Origin: Planctomycetota bacterium
GTDB lineage: Bacteria > Planctomycetota > PUPC01 > JACPCR01
NCBI GenBank assembly: GCA_030740295.1
Contig: JASLXP010001107.1
Coordinates: 1 to 12,069, forward strand
DNA: 12,069 bases
Direction of reading: 5' to 3'
A program made the translations under genes and the position numbers. The notes under the pieces were generated by a model, which saw only the letters and a program-made list of their open reading frames with translations, was not told the DNA's origin and ran no database searches. Of this stretch, positions 1 to 6,220 are shown in pieces (positions within the stretch are counted from its first letter, which is position 1; each line of letters starts with the position of its first letter).

Positions 1-1186
1 TTTCGCGCCAGGGGCCGGTCTTGGCTTCGGTACGCCGGGAGAGCGATTCACTGATCGTGTTGATCACCTTTTTGTGGGCTTTGCCCATGGCGGCTTCGTC
101 CGGAATAGGGCAGCGGTAGATCGCTTCATCGGCGAGCATCCTTTCAGCGGGCAGGCGGTGCGCGAACTGCCACTGGTCGTGAGCCGAATCGGCGGACGTG
201 CGCGAGCTAATGGCGCTCGGCCCAGTCTGCGATCCGTCCGGTGCCACAAAGCACAGATGGGCGCGCAGCCTGAGCGTCTTTCGCAACGCCTCCCGGGTGA
301 AATCCCAGTCCGAGGCCAGCGCTACCCACGCGCCGAAGTAGATGCTGATGCCGTTGTAAGAAACATCGAAGCAACCATTGTCCACGAAATAGCCCGCGGG
401 ATGGAAGAAGCGCTCATCCTCGAAAAGTTGCCTGGAGAATGCTTTGCACCCCTTGGTGAAAGCCGGGTCGCCCATGGCCTGCGATAGATACCACAGGCCG
501 ACTGGTGCAAACAGATCCATATCGGTCATCAGCCCCTTGGGCCCCCAGCGGAACAAGTGTCCTTCCACGAGCTTGCGGATGCCGCCCTCGAACGCTTTCC
601 GCTGCGGATCCGTCAAGACGTCCCTGGCGTGCAGATACGTGTACCCTATCCAGATCAGGTTGCCGCCAAGGTAGTCTGCCCGGTCGGCGCCGCGCGGGTC
701 GTGCTCGTAGAGGTAATCCAGCATCGCCATGTCGGTGGCGGCCAGCACAAGGCCCCGGAGCTTGAGCGCACGGGAGCCCTTGTAGGGATTGCCGGGGTAG
801 TCCCAGTCAGCCAGCCAGGCCAGCATCTGGCTGTGACTCGGAGCGACAGGGAGACGCAGACCTTCTTCACCCTCGATAGCCTCCAGCGTAAAAGGTTCGG
901 CAGGCAGCATGGCTGCGCCCAGGCGCGGCGGGTACCGGGCCAGCACCCAGAGGCGATAGAGCTCCTCCGGATCATCAATCGGTGCCACTTTCACCGGCTT
1001 GAGCTTCACCGTCAGGTCTTCGGTACTGAGCGACTTTATGAACTCCCGAAGCCCGCGCTGATACGCATGCTCCTGCGGCAGCTCTTTGAGTGGCAATTGT
1101 ACCTGCACGTATCCCGCATCAGCCGCGACGCAAAGCACGAGCAGGACCATAGCGAAAAGCCCCGTCACACGAGTTGGCCTGGCCAT
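1..1186 (-). CDS. Secreted alpha-toroid polysaccharide-lyase-like protein, N-terminal 395 residues (3' end outside the window)
   Basis: Reading the minus strand from ATG at 1186 gives 395 codons without a stop to the window edge. The protein starts with a signal peptide (residues 1-24: Arg-rich n-region, LFAMVLLVLCV core, cleavage near AADA). The mature part is rich in amphipathic helices with Trp and Tyr, as in (alpha/alpha)6-toroid enzymes of the alginate lyase/heparinase type. Conserved-looking motifs are YNGISIYF (277-284) and a stretch at 317-339 with DGSQTGP, SSRTS and HDQW; such Tyr/Asn/His/Arg clusters line the cleft in toroid lyases. The start is supported by a good Shine-Dalgarno sequence 9 bases upstream. 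It is transcribed divergently from the kinase gene. The family assignment rests on motif pattern and helix character, not on a search. The role (cleavage of an acidic polysaccharide in the periplasm or outside the cell) is inferred, and the missing C-terminus could hold a beta-sandwich. The reading frame itself is very likely real. Confidence 0.75.
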   Translation of the reverse strand, partial: MARPTRVTGLFAMVLLVLCVAADAGYVQVQLPLKELPQEHAYQRGLREFIKSLSTEDLTVKLKPVKVAPIDDPEELYRLWVLARYPPRLGAAMLPAEPFTLEAIEGEEGLRLPVAPSHSQMLAWLADWDYPGNPYKGSRALKLRGLVLAATDMAMLDYLYEHDPRGADRADYLGGNLIWIGYTYLHARDVLTDPQRKAFEGGIRKLVEGHLFRWGPKGLMTDMDLFAPVGLWYLSQAMGDPAFTKGCKAFSRQLFEDERFFHPAGYFVDNGCFDVSYNGISIYFGAWVALASDWDFTREALRKTLRLRAHLCFVAPDGSQTGPSAISSRTSADSAHDQWQFAHRLPAERMLADEAIYRCPIPDEAAMGKAHKKVINTISESLSRRTEAKTGPWRE

Positions 1187-1195
1187 AGATTCCTT

Positions 1196-1201
1196 CTCCT
1201 T
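1196..1201 (-). promoter_or_regulatory. Ribosome binding site for the left-edge lyase-like gene
   Basis: On the minus strand AAGGAG is followed by a 9-base spacer and ATG at 1186. It is the strongest Shine-Dalgarno match I see in front of any start here, and it fixes the start of the minus-strand gene. Confidence 0.75.
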
Positions 1202-1230
1202 TGTGGGCTGCTGGCCATAGCAGAGATTCG

Positions 1231-1299
1231 CCCGAATTCGGGAGAGTTAGCTATCGCTCCGGAAGTCTGGCGAATCCGACTGCGACATTGCCATCGCAG
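1231..1299. promoter_or_regulatory. Two inverted repeats in the divergent intergenic region (possible operators)
   Basis: The 159-base gap between the divergent lyase-like and kinase genes holds a perfect 12-base palindrome, CCCGAATTCGGG (1231-1242), 44 bases upstream of the minus-strand start. It also holds a 6-base inverted repeat CTGCGA/TCGCAG with an 8-base spacer (1280-1299), 46 bases upstream of the kinase start. Each sits about where a regulator could act on one of the two promoters. I could not identify convincing -35/-10 boxes, and short palindromes arise by chance, so operator function is only a suggestion. Confidence 0.25.
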
Positions 1300-1345
1300 A
1301 TAGTAAGATACGTACGGTACCCTTGCCCTGCGACCAAAATCCCTA

Positions 1346-1759
1346 ATGGCCGACGCATCTGACATCGAAACTGCGACGCTGGGGCACTACTTGATGCGGC
1401 GCCAGATCGGACGCGGCGGGATGGGCAAGGTTTATCTGGCGGATGACCAGAGGACGGGCCAGGCCGTGGCGGTGAAGCTCCTCTCCACGAAGCTGGCGAA
1501 GAGCCCCACCGTTGTCGAGCGTTTCCATCGAGAAGCTCAAGCCGCGGCGGACCTCGACCACCCGAACATCGTGCGCTCGTTGGGGGCCGGCCAGGAGAAG
1601 GGGCGACACTACTTCGTGATGGAGTACCTGGACGGCGAAACGCTCAGAGAGCGCGTGAAAAGAAGCGGGCCGCTTCCCGAATCAGAGGCCCTGGCCCTCT
1701 GCGATAAGGTCGCCATGGCTCTCGAGCACGCGGCTGAACATCACATCGTCCACCCATGA
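1346..1759 (+). pseudogene. Hanks-type serine/threonine protein kinase, N-lobe only (truncated at the catalytic loop)
   Basis: The 137-residue product is the N-terminal part of a bacterial eukaryotic-type Ser/Thr kinase. It has a glycine-rich ATP loop GRGGMGKVY (22-30), the ATP-binding Lys44 in VAVK, the helix-C Glu63 in HREAQ, the hinge segment MEYLDGETL (92-100), and a helix leading to HHIVH (132-136). In intact kinases the next residues are the catalytic RD (of HRD), followed by the DFG magnesium loop. Here the sequence changes to Pro and a TGA stop at 1757-1759. Catalytic loop, activation segment and C-lobe are absent, so it cannot be an active kinase. The following ORF at 1758-4919 is in another frame and looks like the extracellular or C-terminal half of the same kind of protein. 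An internal deletion of the kinase C-lobe (and probably a membrane segment) best explains this. An assembly artefact is possible. No clear Shine-Dalgarno precedes the ATG. Confidence 0.8.
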
Positions 1760-1829
1760 GAGGGCCATCCTGGAACTCCAGGCCCTGAAGGGCCGCCGTT
1801 ACTCGGTCGGCGGGTTCAGTGGGGAGGTC

Positions 1830-4800
1830 GTGTCAGTGGAGGGCGGCATGGCCGTGCTGAAGTCCCCTCAGGGCACAGCGAAGGTCCCACTGTCGAAACT
1901 CTCCACCACTCAGATCATCAAGCTGGTCGGGAAAGCTGCCGAGGGAGGGGCTGAGGGGCGACTGCTGGATGGCCTCGCGCTCATGGCTTACTACGAAGGG
2001 AAACTCCGGGCCCTTCTTCCCCAACTCCGCAAGCTTAGCGATACCGCGTCTTACCGTGAGACTCTGGATAAGCTGGACGTGACCGTTCGCGAGGGACAGA
2101 CAGAAGAGGCAGAGCGCACCTGGAAAACCATCCTCAAGTTAGCCCGGAAGGGGAACTGGCGTGGACTCTCCGAAGCGCTGGCGTCCTTCGAACGCGCTTT
2201 CGATCGGACTTCGCATCTCGAATCGCGGCGGGACCTGTTCGGACGTCTGCGAGCGACCGCGATCGAGACCGCCAAGACCAACCGAGTTCTGAATCTGGTT
2301 CCCGGGGGCCGGATCGTCCTCGAAAAGCCACCGCGGGCCAAAGAGACTTCTCTGACCGTCGAAACGCAGATCCGCACCCGAAGCAGGGGTGTGGTGGTCG
2401 TCGAGCGCGGTGCGGACCTTCTCGGCTACTCACTCATCATTAACAGGGACGGGTACCCCTGTTTCCTGGTGCGCCAGGACGGCCGCTCCCTGACCGCGCT
2501 GCGCGGGAACCTGCCTGTAGATGATGACAAGTTTCACCATCTTGCCGGCATCCTTTCCCTCGAAGACGGCAAGGCCGCACTCCTGGTGGACGGAGTCAAG
2601 GTCGCGGAGCGTGAGTCACGCGGCATTCAAGGGGAGCCGGAAGAATCCCTCACCATCGGGAGCCCCGGGGAACAGGGGAGCTTGTGGGGCTACTCGCTGA
2701 CCGGATCGCTCACCGGCCAGCTCGACGAGATCAGAGTCTGGAACTTCGCCAGGCCGACCGAGGACGTCGCGCGGGACCGGTTCAGGCGCCTCACCGGCAA
2801 GGAACCGGGACTGACTGCCTACTGGAACTTCGATGCGTCGGCCAGGGATCTCAGCTCGGGCCGAAACCACCTTGAATTGGACCGCCGGGCAAAGCTTGTC
2901 GAATCGCCGTGGCAGGCCTATCTGCCCCCGCTGCCCGAGGAGGCCGGGGGTGGAGAGGTCCCTGCTGAGATACAGGCACTTAAGACTGCGGCCGAGAAAC
3001 TCTTCAAAGGCAAAGCCAAGGTGCATGATGACGGCACGATCGATTTCGTTTACACGTTCAGCGATTTCAAGGAGGGCAGGGATTGGGTCCCCCAGCCTGG
3101 CGCTCTCTACAAGATCTCAGGCGGGCACCTCAGGCCGCTGCCCACCAAATACGGAGGCAATCTGTGGCACTATGGCCGCTTCGTAGGGGACGTGGCGCTC
3201 GAGCTGAGAGCGAAGACGGGGGAGGGGTTATCCTGCCTCCTCAAGTCGAGCGGATCGCGCAGGCGGTCGACCGGGGCCGGGTTCTGGATGGGCATGGGCG
3301 AGCGGAGAGGTGCCCTTGTCTGGGGGGAGGGGATACGGGAAGAGGTCCCGATCGACCAACACCTGGACCTCAACGAGTTCTGCGACATCCGCACTTCGAT
3401 GGAAGACCGCCAGGTCCGCATGACCTGCAACGGCGATGAGGTCGTCAAGGCATCCTCGGAGAGGCTGCTCGTGGGAGGTGGTGGTCTCATAGCGCTTACG
3501 CCCGGCCGGGGAGGGATGACTTGGGACCGGTTGCGACTCACGGGCAGGCTGGACGCACGCTGGGTCAAATCCGAACTGAGTCGCAGGAAGTACGTAATCG
3601 AAGGCCGAAACTACGCCCTGAAGTTCAGCAACCATGAGTCGTGGCTGAGCGTGCCCCCCATTGCCGGAGCCACTTCCGGGCCGTTCACCTGGGAAGCCTG
3701 GTTTCTTCTGTCCCGGAAGACCAATATCGGCCTGTTCGCTTCCAGCGGCATTAACCAGTCCATGTGGCTGGGGATCACAAAAGACCAGAAGCTGTGCTTC
3801 CGTGCCAGTGAAAGGAACCGTACCCCCGTCCAGTTGTTCAGTGCGCCCGAAGAGGTCCCCTTGGGCGAATGGTTCCATCTCGCAGCAGTATCCGATGGGA
3901 AAGAGGGCCGCGTCTATGTGAATGGGAAGATGTGCATCCAGGATGACTTCCCCCGGTCCGTCCAGGCGAGAGATTTTGGCTTCTCCTTTGGTGGCAAGGG
4001 CAACGGCCGTTTCACCGCGGGAATCCTGGACGAACTGCGACTCTCCCGCACGGCCCGGTACACGGAGGACTTCGAGCCCCAGCGCGTCTCCGAGGCTGAC
4101 AAAGACACCGTGGCGCTTTTTCACTTCGATGAGGGCCAGGGCCCTCGCTGCCTTGACGAGGCAGGGGGAGTGATCGGGGTGCAGACAAAAGAAACCGAAT
4201 GGGTCCACGTGGACTCGGGAGTGTCCGCGGAAGTGACCGGCCTCTGGCAGGCCGCGGAACGGGGCGATCCAGAGGTCGCGATCGGACTGGAGATGAATGG
4301 GACGGACGCCTACGTCAGTTTCAAGGACACGCCGAAGCTCAACCTAAAAAGGCAGATTACGATCGAAGTTTGGGCGAGGGTGAGGCGGCAGCACGTCTGG
4401 ACGACCGGGATTCTGGACAGGTCCAGCTCTGGCCGCCGGACCTTCGGGCTTCTCTCAAGGGAGGACGGCACCATCCACTTCGCCGCCAGTGACCCTAAGG
4501 GCGGGTACCACTATGTGGCTACCGGGCGCCTTCCAGCAAGCCCGTTCTTGCACCTCGCCGCCACCTTCGACCGAGGACGGGCTCGGATCTTCCTCAACGG
4601 AAAGCTCCAAGAGGAGAAGAAATGGCCGTTCAAAGAGCTGGTAATGGTGAGCGGCGCGCCTCTGACCCTCGGCAAACTGGCAGGACAGCGCGGTGGTTTC
4701 TTCTCCGGACGAATCTACCAGGCCCGGATATCAAACGGCGTCCGGTATGAGCGCGCCTTCACCCCGCCCCGGATATTCGAGAGGGACCGCGGCACCGTCG

Positions 4801-4919
4801 TGCTTCTTCCAATCAACAAGCGTCGGAGCCTCCAGGTCACAGACGCAGTACCCGCGCGCAGAAGGATTTACTCCGGCCTCATATACAACGCCAAGTGGGT
4901 CCCGGACCGGTGGGAGTGA
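1830..4919 (+). CDS. Large multi-LamG protein, probable C-terminal half of the disrupted kinase gene
   Basis: This 1029-residue ORF is counted from GTG at 1830. A better-spaced start could be ATG at 1848, with GGAGGG upstream. Coding character extends in frame upstream to about 1758 (ERAILELQALKGRRYSVGG...), which argues that the protein once began further upstream in the kinase. Domains in order: an SHD1-like small beta segment (about -20 to 25, ending VPLSKLS); a helical linker (30-150); LamG/concanavalin-like domain 1 (about 172-310, with the typical LDEIRVWN strand and LTAYWNFD); a second sandwich-like domain (400-572) resembling the DUF1080/3-keto-disaccharide hydrolase fold; LamG domain 2 (594-748, with WFHLAAV, VYVNG and LDELRLS); and LamG domain 3 (815-980, with FLHLAATFD and IFLNG). 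LamG domains bind glycans or proteins and are common in secreted PVC proteins. There is no signal peptide in this ORF, as expected if it lost an N-terminal part. Whether it is still expressed is unknown. Confidence 0.8.
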   Translation: MSVEGGMAVLKSPQGTAKVPLSKLSTTQIIKLVGKAAEGGAEGRLLDGLALMAYYEGKLRALLPQLRKLSDTASYRETLDKLDVTVREGQTEEAERTWKTILKLARKGNWRGLSEALASFERAFDRTSHLESRRDLFGRLRATAIETAKTNRVLNLVPGGRIVLEKPPRAKETSLTVETQIRTRSRGVVVVERGADLLGYSLIINRDGYPCFLVRQDGRSLTALRGNLPVDDDKFHHLAGILSLEDGKAALLVDGVKVAERESRGIQGEPEESLTIGSPGEQGSLWGYSLTGSLTGQLDEIRVWNFARPTEDVARDRFRRLTGKEPGLTAYWNFDASARDLSSGRNHLELDRRAKLVESPWQAYLPPLPEEAGGGEVPAEIQALKTAAEKLFKGKAKVHDDGTIDFVYTFSDFKEGRDWVPQPGALYKISGGHLRPLPTKYGGNLWHYGRFVGDVALELRAKTGEGLSCLLKSSGSRRRSTGAGFWMGMGERRGALVWGEGIREEVPIDQHLDLNEFCDIRTSMEDRQVRMTCNGDEVVKASSERLLVGGGGLIALTPGRGGMTWDRLRLTGRLDARWVKSELSRRKYVIEGRNYALKFSNHESWLSVPPIAGATSGPFTWEAWFLLSRKTNIGLFASSGINQSMWLGITKDQKLCFRASERNRTPVQLFSAPEEVPLGEWFHLAAVSDGKEGRVYVNGKMCIQDDFPRSVQARDFGFSFGGKGNGRFTAGILDELRLSRTARYTEDFEPQRVSEADKDTVALFHFDEGQGPRCLDEAGGVIGVQTKETEWVHVDSGVSAEVTGLWQAAERGDPEVAIGLEMNGTDAYVSFKDTPKLNLKRQITIEVWARVRRQHVWTTGILDRSSSGRRTFGLLSREDGTIHFAASDPKGGYHYVATGRLPASPFLHLAATFDRGRARIFLNGKLQEEKKWPFKELVMVSGAPLTLGKLAGQRGGFFSGRIYQARISNGVRYERAFTPPRIFERDRGTVVLLPINKRRSLQVTDAVPARRRIYSGLIYNAKWVPDRWE

Positions 4920-4987
4920 ATATCGAATGGGCGCGCTTCGCACACCAGAGTCATTCCACGAATTGCAGCGGACGAGCCACCACTCAT

Positions 4988-5073
4988 CCCGAACAGAAAG
5001 CCGTAGCACAGGTCTCCAGACCTGTGGAGCCCGAACAGAAAGCCGACCGTAGCACAGGCTCCAGACCTGTGTA
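4988..5073. repeat. Two tandem copies of a REP-like hairpin repeat
   Basis: Two direct copies of about 40 bases lie side by side (4988-5027 and 5030-5073). Each runs CCCGAACAGAAAGCC, then GTAGCACAGG, then CAGACCTGTG. Copy 1 contains a perfect 9-base inverted repeat with a CC loop (CACAGGTCT at 5007-5015, AGACCTGTG at 5018-5026). Copy 2 has a 4-base GACC insertion before the hairpin and one T missing from the left arm. No T-run follows, so it is not a standard terminator. Intergenic hairpins of this CACAGG...CCTGTG style are, as I recall, dispersed in some PVC genomes. The copies sit between the LamG gene and the group II intron remnant. The 68 bases before them (4920-4987) show nothing recognisable. 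Confidence 0.75.
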
Positions 5074-5084
5074 GCCCCCTGTCA

Positions 5085-5120
5085 CACCACCGTACGTACG
5101 GTTCTCGTATACGGCGGTTC
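5085..5120 (-). ncRNA. Group II intron domain V
   Basis: The minus strand folds as a canonical domain V: a lower 9-base-pair stem, ACCGCCGTA with TACGGTGGT (one G-T pair); a 2-base CG bulge on the 3' side; an upper TACG/CGTA stem; and a short AGAAC loop. It is preceded by GA and followed by GTGTGACAGGGG, as in bacterial introns. Domain V is the catalytic metal-binding core of the ribozyme, and its sequence here seems intact although the rest of the ribozyme is lost. Confidence 0.85.
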
Positions 5121-5135
5121 GGTCAGGTTGAGCAT

Positions 5136-5476
5136 TTACTGAACGCATAGCGATGGGAATCCAAGTCTCTCAGATAATCTGTTTGGCAGGGCTTTGTGAA
5201 TGGCTCCGTTGGTGCTCAAAGACCACGGGCCTTTGCTGCTTCCGGCTACTGGCCGTGCCTGCCGAGGATTGACTCCTCGTTGCACGAGTTCTTTGAAGCG
5301 CTTATTGGTGGTTTTCCAATGACGCCATACAAGGTATCTGAGCCGTCGGCGTGTCCAGCCTGCGAGTTCTGTGAGCTGTCCGGGTATCTCTGTGAATTTA
5401 TAGTAGCCTCGCCATCCTATGAGGATGGGGCGGAGGTGTTCTATGATTTCTCTGAGACTCCCAAACTTCCAGCGTG
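5136..5476 (-). pseudogene. ltrA: Group II intron-encoded reverse transcriptase/maturase, C-terminal fragment
   Basis: The last ~110 residues before the stop at 5136-5138 match the maturase-specific (GIIM) and following region of intron-encoded proteins. They contain SLREIIEHLRPILIGWRGYY, a WTRRRLR helix, WRHWKTTNKRFKELVQRGV, then the SSKGPWSLS and ALPNRL...LGFPSL block that typically ends these proteins. Upstream of about 5476 the minus frame stays open to an ATG at 5654 but no longer resembles a reverse transcriptase; that DNA codes for a transposase on the opposite strand. All RT motifs, including YADD, are missing. The maturase domain would normally bind the intron RNA to help splicing; this fragment is non-functional. 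Confidence 0.85.
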
Positions 5477-5477
5477 C

Positions 5478-5897
5478 TTGCCGCTCAACAGCCCAACCTA
5501 CTACCCTCCCTACAACGGTGCCATCGGACGTGGGCAGGGAGAGATCAAGGAGGCCCTTCGGGAGAAACTGAAGTATCGCCCAGCATGCCCAACTGAGCAC
5601 GTCGAAGCATGGGCTGCGACCGCAGCCAACGACCGGAATCATCAGGAACGCCACCGCCTCAAGGGACGTAACTCATGCCAGACATTTTTTACTGATAAGG
5701 ATCGAGCCAGGCATCACCGCCGGCTCAGAAAGGAGATTTATGATGCCCTGATCGAAAAACAAACTATCATCGTCGCCGCCATGGAAGAGCGGAACAAGCG
5801 CGATAAGGAAGCCGCCTGGCGCATCGCAGTCGAACAATGGCTGGTAAAAAACCAGCACATCACCATCACACACAATCCAGATGTGTCACCCCATTTT
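5478..5897 (+). pseudogene. DDE (rve/integrase-core) transposase, C-terminal fragment with lost catalytic Glu
   Basis: In the plus frame, about 140 residues look like the end of an integrase-core transposase. NSPTYYPPYNGAI is followed by GRGQGEIKEALREKL, matching the P-x-YNG-x-x-E-x-x-x-G-x-x-K signature that carries the third acidic residue. Then come an AANDRNHQERHRLKGRNSCQTFF segment (the usual 'N-x-R-P' equivalent), a basic helix with RARHHRRLRKE, a coiled helix, and a closing VEQWLVKNQHITITHNPDVSPHF. The position expected to be Glu is Gly (GGA, 5526-5528). The frame has no stop but also no proper end: it drifts on to 6074 without recognisable character. The first two thirds of the transposase are absent, cut at the intron remnant. 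The family (IS481-like or a related planctomycete type) is uncertain. Confidence 0.7.
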
Positions 5898-6013
5898 CAA
5901 GTGAGTCTCATAATTAGGCTGTCTGTACACTTCTCAACACCGCTTACGCGACCTTCGATTGGTTTTCATGCGAAGTGTGGAGCCGAACACAGCGCAGCAA
6001 TCCGCCAAGGAAG

Positions 6014-6220
6014 ATGTATGCCCGCTCGGAAACCATCGGCGATCCGGAATACCTTTCCGGGACACTGCAAATAGTTCGACTGTTCAGGCAAATGCTCGAA
6101 ACAGGGCAGCCCTCGGTCCCCTATGACGATGCGTTGGAGCGCGTCGCCCTCCTCGATGCAGGGCTTCGAGCGCACGAATCGCGGCAGCGCGTCTTTCTGA
6201 AAGATGTGATGAAATCGTGA
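6014..6220 (+). pseudogene. Probable Gfo/Idh/MocA-family oxidoreductase, C-terminal tail only
   Basis: The 68-residue frame from the ATG at 6014 reads YARSETIGDPEYLSGTL, then VRLFRQMLETGQPSVPYDDALERVALLDAGLRAHESRQRVFL. The pattern FxxMLxTGxPxVPxDxALExxALLDAGxRS is the usual end of NAD(P)-dependent sugar oxidoreductases of this family: a helix after the beta-sheet domain, where the TG-P-V loop precedes the last helix. Intact members are about 330-400 residues. The Rossmann domain with GxGxxG and the EKP motif are missing here. The gene therefore lost its 5' part next to the transposase and intron debris. Its TGA overlaps the ATG of the next gene (TGATG), so it was once the upstream gene of the operon. 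Whether the tail is still translated is not known; no good Shine-Dalgarno spacing is seen. Confidence 0.55.

Larger units (their letters stand above)
5076..5476 (-). mobile_element. Group II intron, 5'-truncated remnant (end of maturase ORF plus domain V)
   Basis: On the minus strand this stretch carries, in the order of an intact intron, the C-terminal maturase region of the intron-encoded protein and, 16 bases after its stop, a clear domain V. Domains I-III, most of IV and the reverse transcriptase part are missing. After domain V a GC-rich start of a possible domain VI (ACAGGGGGC) runs straight into the hairpin repeat, and its 3' partner strand is not seen. Both ends therefore look truncated and the element is dead. 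The upstream edge (about 5476) abuts the transposase fragment on the other strand. The exact ends are uncertain by several bases. Confidence 0.8.

Noticed and set aside
557..1303. Long plus-strand ORF (248 codons) opposite the left-edge gene
   Set aside because: It is the shadow of the minus-strand lyase-like gene, which has a ribosome binding site, a signal peptide and a coherent protein; the plus translation has no recognisable domain.
1308..1321. ACGTACGGTAC string near the kinase start, similar to the core of intron domain V
   Set aside because: The match is a short self-complementary sequence without domain V flanks or a foldable 34-base unit, so it is probably chance.
1740..1830. Programmed frameshift joining the kinase and LamG ORFs
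   Set aside because: A shift alone would not restore the missing HRD, DFG and C-lobe, and no slippery sequence with a downstream structure is evident; a deletion fits better.
3228..4208. Minus-strand ORF of 326 codons inside the LamG gene
   Set aside because: The plus strand carries clear LamG motifs over the same bases; the minus product is low-complexity and Pro/Arg-rich with no family resemblance.
4988..5073. Repeats as a CRISPR array or a terminator
   Set aside because: There are only two copies with no unique spacers of regular size, and no T-run follows the hairpins.
5196..5477. Plus-strand start (ATG at 5196) of the transposase ORF as a real gene start
   Set aside because: The first ~94 codons are antisense to the group II maturase domain and do not resemble transposase; the open frame is fortuitous.
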